From an uncultured Isoptericola sp. (lineage in GTDB: Bacteria > Actinomycetota > Actinomycetes > Actinomycetales > Cellulomonadaceae): a DNA stretch of 64,000 nucleotides. Both the position numbers and the translations under genes were made by a program. Under the pieces are notes generated by a model that saw only the letters and a list, made by a program, of their open reading frames with translations, ran no database searches and was not told where the DNA came from. Below are positions 9,439 to 17,605 of this stretch, one piece after another; positions within the stretch are counted from its first letter, which is position 1, and the number at the start of each line of letters is the position of its first letter. The stretch covers positions 558,001-622,000 of the forward strand of contig CANMFP010000001.1 of assembly GCA_947497265.1 (NCBI GenBank), in the 5' to 3' direction.

Positions 9439-9732
9439 TCAGTCCTGATCAACGAGGTCGATGTCGAACTCGGCTGCGACGTCGTCGAGGGTGTGGCGGA
9501 CCCCGCTGTCGGTCAGGGTCCGGGTGTAGGCGATCGCTAGCATTCGCAGGTCCTCCTCCAGTTCTTCGACCCTGTCGAGTCGTTCCATCGTCCGCACGGA
9601 CACGAGTGCGGCGGTGGGCTCGTTGTTCTTGAGGACAACCACAGTCCGGCCGTTCGCGACGTCGCTGGTGAGACGGCCGAGGCTGCGTCCAGCTTCGGTG
9701 ACACTGAGCATGTCGCGGGTGTCGGTTCTCAT
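9439..9732 (-). CDS. Phd/YefM-family antitoxin
   Basis: Probable antitoxin of the downstream toxin gene, 97 residues. The N-terminal DNA-binding region has the Phd/YefM pattern (MLSVTEAGRSLGRLTSDVANGRTVVVLKNNEPTAAL, split over residues 8-43). The C-terminal half is acidic and helical, as expected for the toxin-neutralising segment. I chose the ATG at 9732 because an AGAGAG purine tract precedes it. The frame stays open to an ATG at 9762. Order (antitoxin first) and a two-base gap to the toxin are typical, and autoregulation is expected. Confidence 0.82.
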   Translation of the reverse strand: MRTDTRDMLSVTEAGRSLGRLTSDVANGRTVVVLKNNEPTAALVSVRTMERLDRVEELEEDLRMLAIAYTRTLTDSGVRHTLDDVAAEFDIDLVDQD

Positions 9733-9777
9733 GGGACTCTCTCTTCGTCTCCTGCCGGGCATCGGGCCCCGGGATAT

Positions 9778-9808
9778 CTGTCACAGAATTCTATGCAGAA
9801 TCTGTCGC
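9778..9808. promoter_or_regulatory. Candidate operator/promoter of the toxin-antitoxin pair
   Basis: About 46 bases before the antitoxin start lies an AT-richer patch with two direct copies of CAGAAT (9784-9789 and 9796-9801) and near-dyad arms ending in CTGTC. On the minus strand it contains TAGAAT (9788-9793), a good -10 hexamer for the toxin-antitoxin genes. Overlap of repeats with a -10 is what an autoregulated antitoxin would need. This is inference only. Confidence 0.4.
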
Positions 9809-9917
9809 ACTTGAGGTCACGTTTTGGTCACAACGTGCGAGACGCCTGACCGGTGCGGCGTACGACCCGCGGTGGCACCATGAGAGCGCAGCGGAGGACG
9901 GGAGCGAGGAGGGCACG

Positions 9918-10409
9918 ATGGCCGACAGCGCCGGGATGCCGGAACGGCGTCCGGACGGCCGCGAGGAGTCGCCGGAGGAACGGTCGGACCGCAACTGGGT
10001 CGAGCTCCTCCAGGAGCTCCGGGTCATGCAGACGGGCGTGCAGATCCTCACCGGGTTCCTGCTGATCCTGCCCTTCCAGTCCCGGTTCCAGGACCTCGAC
10101 GCGTTCCAGCGCAACGTCTACCTGGCCGACCTGCTCACCTGCATCCTGGCCACGGGACTGTTCGTCGCGCCTGTCGCGATCCACCGGGCGCTGTTCCGCA
10201 AGCACCTCAAGCTGTCGGTCGTCACGGTCGGCGACCGCATGACCCGCGTCGCCCTGGTGCTCCTCGCCGTCGCGCTGTCCTGCACCGCGCTGCTCGTGTT
10301 CGACGTGGTCCTGGACCGCACCGCGGGACTCGTCGTCGACAGCGGGTGCGCCGTGCTGTTGCTGGGGCTCTGGGCGGTGCTGTCTATGGTCGTCCGACGC
10401 CGATACTGA
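9918..10409 (+). CDS. DUF6328-family membrane protein
   Basis: A 163-residue protein with a charged N-terminus (residues 1-30) and four hydrophobic segments (about 43-57, 68-90, 106-128 and 138-158). The stretch NWVELLQELRVMQTGVQILT with the following FLLILPFQSRF and the later Phe-Arg-Lys-His are characteristic of the family named DUF6328, sometimes annotated as sodium:proton antiporter-like without experimental support. The ATG follows GAGGAGGGCACG, a good ribosome binding site. Function unknown. Confidence 0.8.
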   Translation: MADSAGMPERRPDGREESPEERSDRNWVELLQELRVMQTGVQILTGFLLILPFQSRFQDLDAFQRNVYLADLLTCILATGLFVAPVAIHRALFRKHLKLSVVTVGDRMTRVALVLLAVALSCTALLVFDVVLDRTAGLVVDSGCAVLLLGLWAVLSMVVRRRY

Positions 10410-10511
10410 AACATATAACAGGCGAAAAGGACATTCCTTCTCGACAGGCACGTTCCGCACTTCATCGATACGCTCCGACAAATCGATGTCGATCGGCTCG
10501 GGGGCCTCGAT

Positions 10512-11864
10512 ATGTCGCTTCGCTTTCCTGTCGTCGCCACTATCGTGGGCGCCCTTCTCCTGGTCGACGCCACCGCTGCCACGGCTTCGCCTGATCTGCG
10601 GGAGCCGCACTCCGGCAGCCCGGTGACCTGGGAGTCCACCGTCGACTCGTCACGATTCGGACGGTCGTCGGCGAACGACGGCATCCGTGCGCTCTCGACG
10701 GCCGCCACCACCAGCACGAAGCGGCACACGGTCCAGGTCGTCGTCGCGACGCCGAAGAACATCCCCAAGAAGCGCGTGAAGAAATGGGTCCGCGGTACCG
10801 ACGTCGACCGGCTCCTGAAGAAGACGTCGAGCTACTGGTCGAAGCAGTCCCGCGGCAAGGTGAAGTTCGTCCGGTCGGGAAAGGTGCGTCGCATCAACAC
10901 GGGCGACGGGGCGTGCCGCACCACCAAGCAGATGCTCAAGCAGGTCAAGCGCGGCGGCAAGAAGCACTACGGCAAGGGTTGGTACAGCTCGAGCACCCGC
11001 GGGCCGGACCGCCGCGCCCACCTCGTGGTGCTCTTCCCCTACCGCAGTGGCGACTACCCGGGCGGCTCCCGTTACGGCAAGACCTGCCGCGGGAAGGTCG
11101 GCCTCGGCTCGATGCCGTCCAAGGCCGGGCGCAACTCACCGGGCGGATGGACGTTCTCGCTCTTCGGCGGGCCGAACGGTCAGCGTTCCGGGCAGCGGTG
11201 GAACCACCCCCAGTACGAGAAGGGCGTGGCCACGCTCGCCCACGAGCTCGCGCACAACATGGGCCTCGAGCACTCGGGTGTCGGCTGGTGCCGGGGCAAG
11301 GCGGACGGGAGCTTCTCGAGCAAGCGCTGCGGCGCCGCCGAGGGCCTGGACCCGCTCGACCTGATGGGGGCCGAGTTCGCCGCGGACGGCGTCCCCTCGC
11401 TCTCCGGCGCCCAGAAGCGCCGGCTGGGCGTGCTGCCGACGTCCGAGCAGCGATACATGAGCAAGAAGAAGGGCAGCCGGACCGTGACCCTCACCGCGCG
11501 GGACCGGGACACGAAGCGGCCCACGCTGGTCCGCGCCCGTGACCCGCGCACGGGCGACGTCTACTTCATCGAGCTGCGGCGCAAGGAGTCCGGCGTGCGC
11601 TACCCGTACACGCGGCTGCCCTACCGGGCGTCCTCCGACTACACGGTGCGGTACGGCGTCACCGTCAGCCGGCTGGCGCCCAAGAGCTCCAGGTGGGCCT
11701 ACCCGGGAGAGCATCTCGTGGTGCCGATGGGCCGGGAGTCGAAGCGGCGCTCGACCATGAAGCAGGGGCAGACGTTCACCAGCCGCAGCGGCCACCTGAA
11801 GATCAAGGTGGTCGACGTCGGCAAGGGGAAGAAGAACGCGAAGCTCCGGATCACCTTCCGCTGA
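10512..11864 (+). CDS. Secreted zinc metalloprotease, metzincin-like
   Basis: A 450-residue exported protein. Residues 1-28 form a Sec-type signal peptide (hydrophobic VVATIVGALLLVDATAATAS). Residues about 75-170 carry a basic, Lys-rich domain. The zinc site HELAHNMGLEHSG (about residues 243-255) fits HExxHxxGxxH, with the catalytic Glu and three His ligands. DLMGAEF some 40 residues later may supply the Met-turn, as in the reprolysin/M12 and M43 clans. The C-terminal 150 residues are predicted beta-rich with ELRRKESGVRYPYTRLPY. It probably degrades extracellular protein. The gene stands alone, and no clear ribosome binding site precedes the ATG at 10512. Confidence 0.82.
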   Translation: MSLRFPVVATIVGALLLVDATAATASPDLREPHSGSPVTWESTVDSSRFGRSSANDGIRALSTAATTSTKRHTVQVVVATPKNIPKKRVKKWVRGTDVDRLLKKTSSYWSKQSRGKVKFVRSGKVRRINTGDGACRTTKQMLKQVKRGGKKHYGKGWYSSSTRGPDRRAHLVVLFPYRSGDYPGGSRYGKTCRGKVGLGSMPSKAGRNSPGGWTFSLFGGPNGQRSGQRWNHPQYEKGVATLAHELAHNMGLEHSGVGWCRGKADGSFSSKRCGAAEGLDPLDLMGAEFAADGVPSLSGAQKRRLGVLPTSEQRYMSKKKGSRTVTLTARDRDTKRPTLVRARDPRTGDVYFIELRRKESGVRYPYTRLPYRASSDYTVRYGVTVSRLAPKSSRWAYPGEHLVVPMGRESKRRSTMKQGQTFTSRSGHLKIKVVDVGKGKKNAKLRITFR

Positions 11865-11870
11865 CGGCGG

Positions 11871-12917
11871 TCACTCCCCCGGACGCCGGCGGGGGCGGAG
11901 CCGGACGTCCGGGAGGGCGGGAGCACGCAGCGGTCCGCTCGCGTACCCGTCGACCCGCCCGAAGCGCCGCCCCGCCGATCCCTCCTCGTAGTCCGTGCCG
12001 CCGTCGTCCCCCTCGGCGACCTGCGCGGACCAGTCGGCGCGCGCCTGGACGATCTCCTCGTGGCTGCGCCCCACGAAGTTCCACCACATGACGACGTCCT
12101 CGCCGAACGGCGTACCGCCGATGAGCACGGCCCGGACCGGCGCCGCGCCGGCCGCCACGACCAGCCGGGTGCGTCCCGGACCGGAGTAGGCGAGCGCGCC
12201 GACCGGCACGGGCACGTCCTCGAGCCGGGCGTCCCCGGCGTCGACGAGGAGCCCGTGCTCGAACCCGGGGTCGACGTCGAGCTCGACCGACGCCCCGGCG
12301 TCGAGGTCGAGCTGGGCCCCCACGAGCGGCGTCCACGTGCGGGCCGGGGAGACCAGCGCCTCGCCGGCCACCCGCAGCGTGCCCATGAACACCTGCACCC
12401 GGGCGCCCTCGTGCGTGGCCACCGGCAGGTCGGCGTGGTGTTCGAAGGTGGGCTCGCCGTCCTTCGCCTCGCGCGGCAGCACGGTCCAGAGCTGGACGCC
12501 GTGCAGGGTCGGCGGCCGCGGGTGCTCGGCCGTCCCCTGCGGCGACTCCTCCGAGTGCGAGATGCCCCGGCCGGCCGTCATGAGGTTGAGCTCGCCCGGG
12601 CGCACGGTCCGCAGCGAACCGACGGAGTCGCGGTGCAAGACCTCGCCGGCGAACAACCAGCTCACGGTCTGCAGGCCGATGTGCGGGTGGGGCGGTACCT
12701 GCATGCCCGCGGACGCCGACACGTCGTCCGGGCCGTAGTGGTCGCAGAAGCACCAGGCACCGATCAGGGACCGGCGGCGCTGCGGGATGGTGCGGCGGAC
12801 GTTCATGGCGCGCGGGCCGCCGAGCGGGACGTCGCGCGCCTCCAGCAGCTCGATCCCGCCGACGGCACGTCCGGCCTCGCACACCTGCTCGGCGGGACGC
12901 GTCTCGAGGTTGCTCAT
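11871..12917 (-). CDS. Pirin family protein
   Basis: Bicupin protein of 348 residues. The N-terminal cupin holds the metal-binding pattern PPHPHIGLQT (two His) and GRGISHSEESP (His and Glu/Ser region), as in pirins, some of which act as quercetin 2,3-dioxygenases. The C-terminal cupin (about residues 175-290) is degenerate, which is usual. No partner gene is evident. The ATG at 12917 is preceded by TAGCCT (12925-12930) seven bases away, which suggests a leaderless mRNA. Substrate cannot be inferred. Confidence 0.9.
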   Translation of the reverse strand: MSNLETRPAEQVCEAGRAVGGIELLEARDVPLGGPRAMNVRRTIPQRRRSLIGAWCFCDHYGPDDVSASAGMQVPPHPHIGLQTVSWLFAGEVLHRDSVGSLRTVRPGELNLMTAGRGISHSEESPQGTAEHPRPPTLHGVQLWTVLPREAKDGEPTFEHHADLPVATHEGARVQVFMGTLRVAGEALVSPARTWTPLVGAQLDLDAGASVELDVDPGFEHGLLVDAGDARLEDVPVPVGALAYSGPGRTRLVVAAGAAPVRAVLIGGTPFGEDVVMWWNFVGRSHEEIVQARADWSAQVAEGDDGGTDYEEGSAGRRFGRVDGYASGPLRAPALPDVRLRPRRRPGE

Positions 12918-12955
12918 GGGCCCGAGGCTACGCGCGGTCGCGCTCCCACGGACGG

Positions 12956-12988
12956 CCGAGGCCCCCCGGGGCGGCCGGGGGGCCTCGG
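12956..12988. terminator. Strong GC-rich hairpin, probable terminator
   Basis: A perfect 14-bp inverted repeat (12956-12969 and 12975-12988, arm CCGAGGCCCCCCGG) encloses a five-base loop. There is no T-tract, as is common for actinobacterial intrinsic terminators. It lies 39 bases upstream of the pirin start, so it would stop minus-strand transcription coming from the 13.0-13.7 kb tract before pirin. Confidence 0.7.
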
Positions 12989-13343
12989 CATCACCGCGTT
13001 CCCCGGCGATCGCTGTCGGGGCGCTGCGTCGACGTCACAGCTCCGGACCCCCTGCCGACCCGGTCGAGGCCTGACGCGTCGTCGCCCCGGCCGGCCCGTT
13101 CTCCGCAGAGCCCCCGGACGCGGCTGGTCTTCCGGCGCCGCCGGACACCCGTGTCGTCACCCACGGCCCGCACTCGGTGCGGATCGGCCCGTCGTTCTCC
13201 GGTCGACCTTCGTCCCGACGGCCTGCGCCCCTCCCACGTCACCGTGATCCGAGCCACATTCTGTCGAGACCGATAGCCACGTTTCTAGACCCGCTGGAGA
13301 AGGTCTGCAAGGGGTGCGCGGAGGAAGATTTTCAGTCACAGGT
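12989..13343. other. Non-coding tract, nothing recognised
   Basis: Between the hairpin and the DnaA-box-like cluster I see no convincing reading frame, RNA gene or repeat. The composition is GC-rich with mixed short shadow frames on both strands. Confidence 0.5.
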
Positions 13344-13645
13344 TCATCCACAGCGGGACGCCCGGAATCCCCACGCCGTCCACACCCCTGTGGACAAAAT
13401 CTGTGGACGACACGCCCGCTCCGGCGCGCCGCCCGCATGCACGGCGGCGAGGTAGCGCCCAGGTTGTCGTCCGGCGGAACAGCGTGGTAACAGCGAGGAC
13501 CCGCGAGATTCCGCGGATCCGGAACCTTCGGGCGGGCCGTCCCGATCGTCCGGCTCACGCCGCGGCGCGAGGGAGAAACCGGTGTTCACCAGCATCGGCG
13601 CTGGTACCGGTACCTGCTGTGGACTCTCCACACACCTGTGGACAA
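13344..13645. promoter_or_regulatory. Cluster of DnaA-box-like sequences in an intergenic tract
   Basis: Two exact copies of TGTGGACAA, the reverse complement of the actinobacterial DnaA box TTGTCCACA, lie at 13389-13397 and 13637-13645. One-mismatch versions lie at 13344-13352 (TCATCCACA) and 13402-13410 (TGTGGACGA). Two-mismatch versions lie at 13376-13384, 13618-13626 and 13624-13632. They fall in a stretch of about 690 bases without genes. No dnaA or dnaN is near, so this is probably not the chromosomal origin. A DnaA-titrating or regulatory site is possible. Confidence 0.5.
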
Positions 13646-13673
13646 CATCGTCGTCATCCCCCGCAGGCTCCGG

Positions 13674-14684
13674 TCAGACCCAGGCGCGCGACGACGCGCG
13701 CTGGTCCTCGGACGTGCGCCGCTCGATCTCCGCCGTCGTCGCCAGGAACGCCCCGTCGTCGACCATCGCCCCGCCGACCTTCGCGTGCAGCAGGAGCGTG
13801 AACCGGGCGATCATCGCCCGCATGCGCGAACGGGCGATCACGTGGACGCCCGAGGGCTGCTCGAGGCCCAGCTCGTAGGGGTCCTGCGGCACCCACACCA
13901 TCCGGTAGGCGTGCGGGCCGTACTCGGTCGGGTCGAGGTCGACCAGGGCGCGCGGCACCCGGTCCACGCGCTCCGACTCCACCACGACCGTGCCGTCGTA
14001 AGGCGTGCGCGCCGCCAGGCGCACGGGCGCCGCCCCCGGGGCCGGCGGCGGCTCCTCGTCCGCCGTCGCGACGACCGAACGCAGCAGACCGAGCAGCTCG
14101 GAGGGCGGGAGCGGGTGCACCGCGTAGAGGGTGAGGTCCACGGCGCTCGTGGGGTCGGGGTGCAGGAGCTGGCGTCCGTCGGCGAGCAGCACCCCGCCGG
14201 TCTTGCGCGCCACCGCGACGCCCCACTGGACCAGCCGCAGCTCCTCGCCGTCGGGCAGGCCGGCCGCAAAGACCCGGGCGATGCCGTCCCGGTCCTCCGT
14301 GGTCGCCGGCCGGCCGACGCGAGCGTCGGGCGTGCCGTCGACGCGGCCGAGCGCGTAGACCGCGGCGCGCCCGGTCAGCCCTGCCTGGGGCGACTGCGAC
14401 TCGCTCACCGCGAACGGCCCCGCGGCGCCGTGCTCGTCGCCGACGCCGAGGACGCCGGGACCGACCTGCGGCTCCGGTGCGGCGGCCATGCCCCGGAAGC
14501 GGGCGCCGCCCCTGGCGCGCGGGGCTACCTCGGCCCGCGGTTCCTTCAACCACCGCACCTCGGGGAACCAGGCGTCGGCGAGGGACCGGACGCGGTCGGG
14601 TCCCCACACCTCCGGCACCACGAGCAGGTGGTTCGTGGCGTGCTCAGGCGGGACGAGCGTCTGCGTGTACGACATGACGCGCAA
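13674..14684 (-). CDS. Conserved hypothetical protein, paralogue of the gene at 6796-7920
   Basis: A soluble 336-residue protein. It shares with the 6796-7920 product the blocks EDRDGIARVFAAGLPDGEE, then ARKTGG and PTSAVDLTLYAVHPL, and the C-terminal RMVWVPQDPYEL and GGAMVDDGAFL. These appear in the same order, so the two belong to one family that I cannot name. I keep the TTG at 14684 as start because GGAGGAG lies at the right distance; an ATG at 14675 is the alternative. It follows the DinB gene on the same strand with a 58-base gap. Function unknown. Confidence 0.75.
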   Translation of the reverse strand: MRVMSYTQTLVPPEHATNHLLVVPEVWGPDRVRSLADAWFPEVRWLKEPRAEVAPRARGGARFRGMAAAPEPQVGPGVLGVGDEHGAAGPFAVSESQSPQAGLTGRAAVYALGRVDGTPDARVGRPATTEDRDGIARVFAAGLPDGEELRLVQWGVAVARKTGGVLLADGRQLLHPDPTSAVDLTLYAVHPLPPSELLGLLRSVVATADEEPPPAPGAAPVRLAARTPYDGTVVVESERVDRVPRALVDLDPTEYGPHAYRMVWVPQDPYELGLEQPSGVHVIARSRMRAMIARFTLLLHAKVGGAMVDDGAFLATTAEIERRTSEDQRASSRAWV

Positions 14685-14742
14685 GGTACTCCTCCCCGTC
14701 GCTCCCCATCAGCCCCGTCTGTGGCGAGCAGGTGACGGCGGG

Positions 14743-15297
14743 TCAGGCGCGCACGTCGTGGAGGTGGTGCGCCACGTCGTGCAGGAAGTACCGGCCGAAG
14801 GTCCGCACGGTGAAGGTGGACCCGTTGGAGCGCCGTCCGACCCGCTCGAGCTGGTCGGCGCGCACGGCGTCGAACCGGTCCGCCACCGCGTCGCCGGCGG
14901 CGGCGAGCTCGGTGGCGACGGTGCCGGGATCGGCCTGCGCGTAGCCTCCGGCGAGCGCCGCCGCGTCCTGGTCCCAGTCCGGGAACCCCGCGCCGTCGGT
15001 CTCCAGGATGAGCGCGAGCCGCCCGTCGAAGACCCGGAAGACGTCGCGCACGTGGGCTGCGTACTCCAGCGGCGACCAGACCCCCGGGGCGGGCCGACGG
15101 CGGACGTCGGGCCGGGCGAGCACGGCCTGCCACGCCGGCACGGCCGACCGGACGGCGTCGCCGACGGCGAGGGGGTCGACGGCGAGGGGGTCGAAGCCGC
15201 ACTCGTCGCACCGTCGCTCGACGACCCACGTCCAGTCCTTGGTGTCGGGCACGATGCCGTCGTCCTGCGGTTCCTGGCCAGCGGTGTCATCAGTCAC
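14743..15297 (-). CDS. DinB-superfamily protein
   Basis: A 184-residue protein with a short N-terminal CDECGFD motif, then a four-helix region. GVWSPLEYAAHVRDVFRVFD near residue 70 and RYFLHDVAHHLHDV at the C-terminus supply the three conserved His of the DinB/YfiT metal site. Such proteins are often thiol-dependent transferases in actinobacteria, but the substrate is unknown. The GTG at 15297 has no ribosome binding site, and TATCCT at 15305-15310 lies seven bases from it, so the mRNA may be leaderless. It is divergent from a tetR gene with only 52 bases between starts. Confidence 0.82.
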   Translation of the reverse strand: MTDDTAGQEPQDDGIVPDTKDWTWVVERRCDECGFDPLAVDPLAVGDAVRSAVPAWQAVLARPDVRRRPAPGVWSPLEYAAHVRDVFRVFDGRLALILETDGAGFPDWDQDAAALAGGYAQADPGTVATELAAAGDAVADRFDAVRADQLERVGRRSNGSTFTVRTFGRYFLHDVAHHLHDVRA

Positions 15298-15322
15298 AAC
15301 GGCGAGGATAGCGACACGCGTC

Positions 15323-15348
15323 CTGACACCGCTTGCCTATGATGTCAG
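15323..15348. promoter_or_regulatory. Inverted repeat in the DinB/TetR divergent promoter
   Basis: CTGACA (15323-15328) and TGTCAG (15343-15348) form an inverted repeat with a 14-base spacer. The plus-strand -10-like TATGAT (15338-15343) lies inside it. A repressor bound here would block the tetR promoter and, by proximity, the DinB promoter. Probable autoregulatory operator of the adjacent TetR protein. Confidence 0.55.
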
Positions 15349-15349
15349 C

Positions 15350-15955
15350 ATGCCCAAGATCATCGGGAAGAGTCTGCACGAGCACCGGCAGATGACTCGG
15401 CACAAGCTGTTCACGGCGTTGTCCACGCTCATGGCGGAGCGCGGGTTCGACACGATCACGCTGGCCGACATCGCGACCGCCGCCGGGGTGGGGCGCACCG
15501 CGGTCTACAACCACTTCTCCGACAAGGAGGCGCTGCTCCTCGGGTTCATCACGCACGAGACCGAGCAGTACGCCCTGACGCTCGAGCGGGCGCTGGCCGA
15601 GGTCCGCGACCCCGTCGAACAGCTGCGCACCTACATCCGCCAGCAGGCCCAGCTCGCGCGGGTCTTCCACCTGGCCCCCGGCCCCGACCTGCGCACCGTG
15701 CTGTCCCGGTCGACCCAGGCGAGGCTGCGCGAGCACGCCGAGATCGTGGAGTCGATCCTCAAGCGGATCCTGCACGAGGGCATCGACGTCGGGTCGTTCC
15801 CGCGCCAGGACATCGAGCCGACGGTCCAGCTCGTCAACGCCTGCCTGTCGGGTCGGCTCATCCCCGAGGAGCCCGCAGCCCGGGAACGCGCCATCAGCGC
15901 GGCGGAGACGTTCGTACTCCGCGCCGTGGGAGCCCGGCCGGCCCTGGCCGCCTGA
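15350..15955 (+). CDS. TetR-family transcriptional regulator
   Basis: A 201-residue regulator. The N-terminal helix-turn-helix (about residues 17-63) reads MAERGFDTITLADIATAAGV followed by GRTAVYNHFSDKEALLLGF, a standard TetR pattern. The C-terminal ligand domain is generic. I chose ATG 15350: TATGAT ends six bases before it and there is no Shine-Dalgarno, so transcript and reading frame probably start together. The frame is open far upstream but there it lies antisense to the DinB gene. It is likely to control itself and the divergent DinB gene. Confidence 0.88.
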   Translation: MPKIIGKSLHEHRQMTRHKLFTALSTLMAERGFDTITLADIATAAGVGRTAVYNHFSDKEALLLGFITHETEQYALTLERALAEVRDPVEQLRTYIRQQAQLARVFHLAPGPDLRTVLSRSTQARLREHAEIVESILKRILHEGIDVGSFPRQDIEPTVQLVNACLSGRLIPEEPAARERAISAAETFVLRAVGARPALAA

Positions 15956-15966
15956 CCGGCAGCCGC

Positions 15967-16854
15967 TCAGACGCTCGACGTACCGGGATGCTCCGGCTCC
16001 CACGCGTCCGTCGGCCGGTGGCGGTGCTCCGGCGGCGGCGGCGTGTACGGCACGGGCTCGGGCGCGAGGTACGAACGCGCGAACTCCAGACCCGCCACGA
16101 GGTCGGTGTGCCGCTCGTGGGCGTCGTACGCCTTGCGGGTCGAGATCTCCAGGACGACGTCGCCGTCGAACCCGGAGTGGGCCAGCTCGGTGAGCACCTT
16201 GTCGCAGTGCATGTCGCCGCGGCCCGGCACCAGGTGCTCGTCGCGCGCGTTGAAGGTGCCGTCCGCCAGGTGCACGTGCCGCAGCCGGTCGCCGAACTCC
16301 CGCAGCAGGTCGAGGCCGTCCTGCTGCGCGACCGCGGCGTGCGAGAGGTCGAGCGTCACGGCGTCGTAGCCGTGCTCCATCGGGTCCCAGCCCGGCAGGT
16401 ACGCCTTGAGCTCCCGGTCGAGCCGGGAGTGCGGGCGCCACGGGTACATGTTCTCCACCGCGACGGTCACCGGGCCGCCCGCGTTGAGCTCGCGCACCTG
16501 CTCCTCGAAACTGCGCGCGTAGCGGTACTGCCAGCGGAACGGCGGGTGCACGACGACGGTCCGCGCACCCAGCTCGCCGGCCATGTCGACCGCGCGAGCG
16601 AGCTTGTCCGCCGGGGACCGCCCCCAGACCCGCTGGCTGACGAGGAGCGTCGGGGCGTGGATGGAGCGGATCGGCATGCCGGTGTCGGCCGCGAGCTTCG
16701 ACAGCGCCTTCGGGTCCTGCGTCGCCGGGTCGGACCAGACCATGACCTCCACACCGTCGAAGCCGATCTCGGCCGCCGACTCGAAGGCGAAGGCCGCACG
16801 GCGCGGATAGACCGACGCCGTCGAGAGCGTCACAGGAATCGCCGGACGGGTCAT
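15967..16854 (-). CDS. Sugar phosphate isomerase/epimerase-like TIM-barrel protein
   Basis: A 295-residue AP endonuclease 2-like TIM barrel. Family blocks: AFESAAEIGFDGVEVMVW near residue 22, VVVHPPFRWQ near 98, TVAVENMYPW near 128 with the metal-ligand Glu, VTLDLSHAAVAQ near 165 with Asp/His, and RLRHVHLADG near 190, then VVLEISTR with Glu. Several of these are predicted metal ligands. The C-terminal 35 residues are Pro-rich and variable. The ATG at 16854 follows TAAGGT at seven bases. Substrate unknown. Confidence 0.85.
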   Translation of the reverse strand: MTRPAIPVTLSTASVYPRRAAFAFESAAEIGFDGVEVMVWSDPATQDPKALSKLAADTGMPIRSIHAPTLLVSQRVWGRSPADKLARAVDMAGELGARTVVVHPPFRWQYRYARSFEEQVRELNAGGPVTVAVENMYPWRPHSRLDRELKAYLPGWDPMEHGYDAVTLDLSHAAVAQQDGLDLLREFGDRLRHVHLADGTFNARDEHLVPGRGDMHCDKVLTELAHSGFDGDVVLEISTRKAYDAHERHTDLVAGLEFARSYLAPEPVPYTPPPPEHRHRPTDAWEPEHPGTSSV

Positions 16855-16956
16855 GCCACTCACCTTAATCCGGGGGTCTGGACGTCTTCTGAACACGCTA
16901 CCGCCGCACCCCGGCGAACACGCAACCCGGCAGCCTCGGACGCTACGCTCGGGCCC

Positions 16957-17598
16957 ATGGTGCGCGCGGTGGTCTTCGACGTCGGTGAGACCCTCGTCGA
17001 CGAGACCCGCATCTTCTCCCGCTGGGCCGAGCGGCTCGGCATCCCCGCCGGCACGTTCCTCGGCCTGATCGGTGCCTGCGCCGCCACGGACCGGCCTCTG
17101 CAGGACGCGTTCCAGATCGCGCGGCCGGGCATCGACCTGGCCGCGGAGATCGCCCGGTGGGCCGTCGACGATCCCGACGACCTGCGAGAGAACTTCGACG
17201 CCGACGACCTGTACGACGACGTCCGCCCCGGGCTGGCCGCGCTGCGCGACGCCGGGTTCGCCGTCGTCGTCGCCGGGAACCAGCCGCCCCAGGCGCGGGC
17301 CGCGCTCGAGGCCATGAACCTGCCCGTGGACAGCATCCGCACCTCCGACGAGTGGGGCGTCCAGAAGCCCGACCCCCGGTTCTTCGCCGCGGTGGCGGAC
17401 CTCACCGGGGTGCCGCCGTCGGGCATCGCCTACGTGGGCGACCGCCTCGACAACGACGTGCTGCCGGCGGCCGACGCCGGGATGCGGCCCGTGCTGATCC
17501 GCCGCGGCCCGTGGGGATACCTGCACGCGGCGCGGCCCGAGGCGAGCCAGGTCGACGTCGTCGGCTCGCTGCTCGAGCTGCCGGACCTCCTCGCCTGA
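16957..17598 (+). CDS. HAD-superfamily hydrolase
   Basis: A 213-residue HAD phosphatase-like protein. Motif I is VVFDVGETLVDE (residues 5-16), so the second catalytic Asp of DxDxT is replaced by Glu, as in several HAD subgroups. Motif II is around VVVAGNQPP, where the usual Ser/Thr is Gly-Asn. Motif III has KPDPRFF and motif IV has YVGDRLDNDV. The altered motifs leave catalytic activity uncertain. TACGCT (16944-16949) lies seven bases before the ATG, which fits a leaderless gene divergent from the TIM-barrel gene. Confidence 0.87.
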   Translation: MVRAVVFDVGETLVDETRIFSRWAERLGIPAGTFLGLIGACAATDRPLQDAFQIARPGIDLAAEIARWAVDDPDDLRENFDADDLYDDVRPGLAALRDAGFAVVVAGNQPPQARAALEAMNLPVDSIRTSDEWGVQKPDPRFFAAVADLTGVPPSGIAYVGDRLDNDVLPAADAGMRPVLIRRGPWGYLHAARPEASQVDVVGSLLELPDLLA

Positions 17599-17605
17599 CG
17601 GCGGC

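Noticed and set aside
13344-13645. Calling the DnaA-box cluster the replication origin
   Set aside because: No dnaA, dnaN, rpmH or gyr genes are near and there is no AT-rich unwinding stretch, so only a DnaA-related site is proposed.
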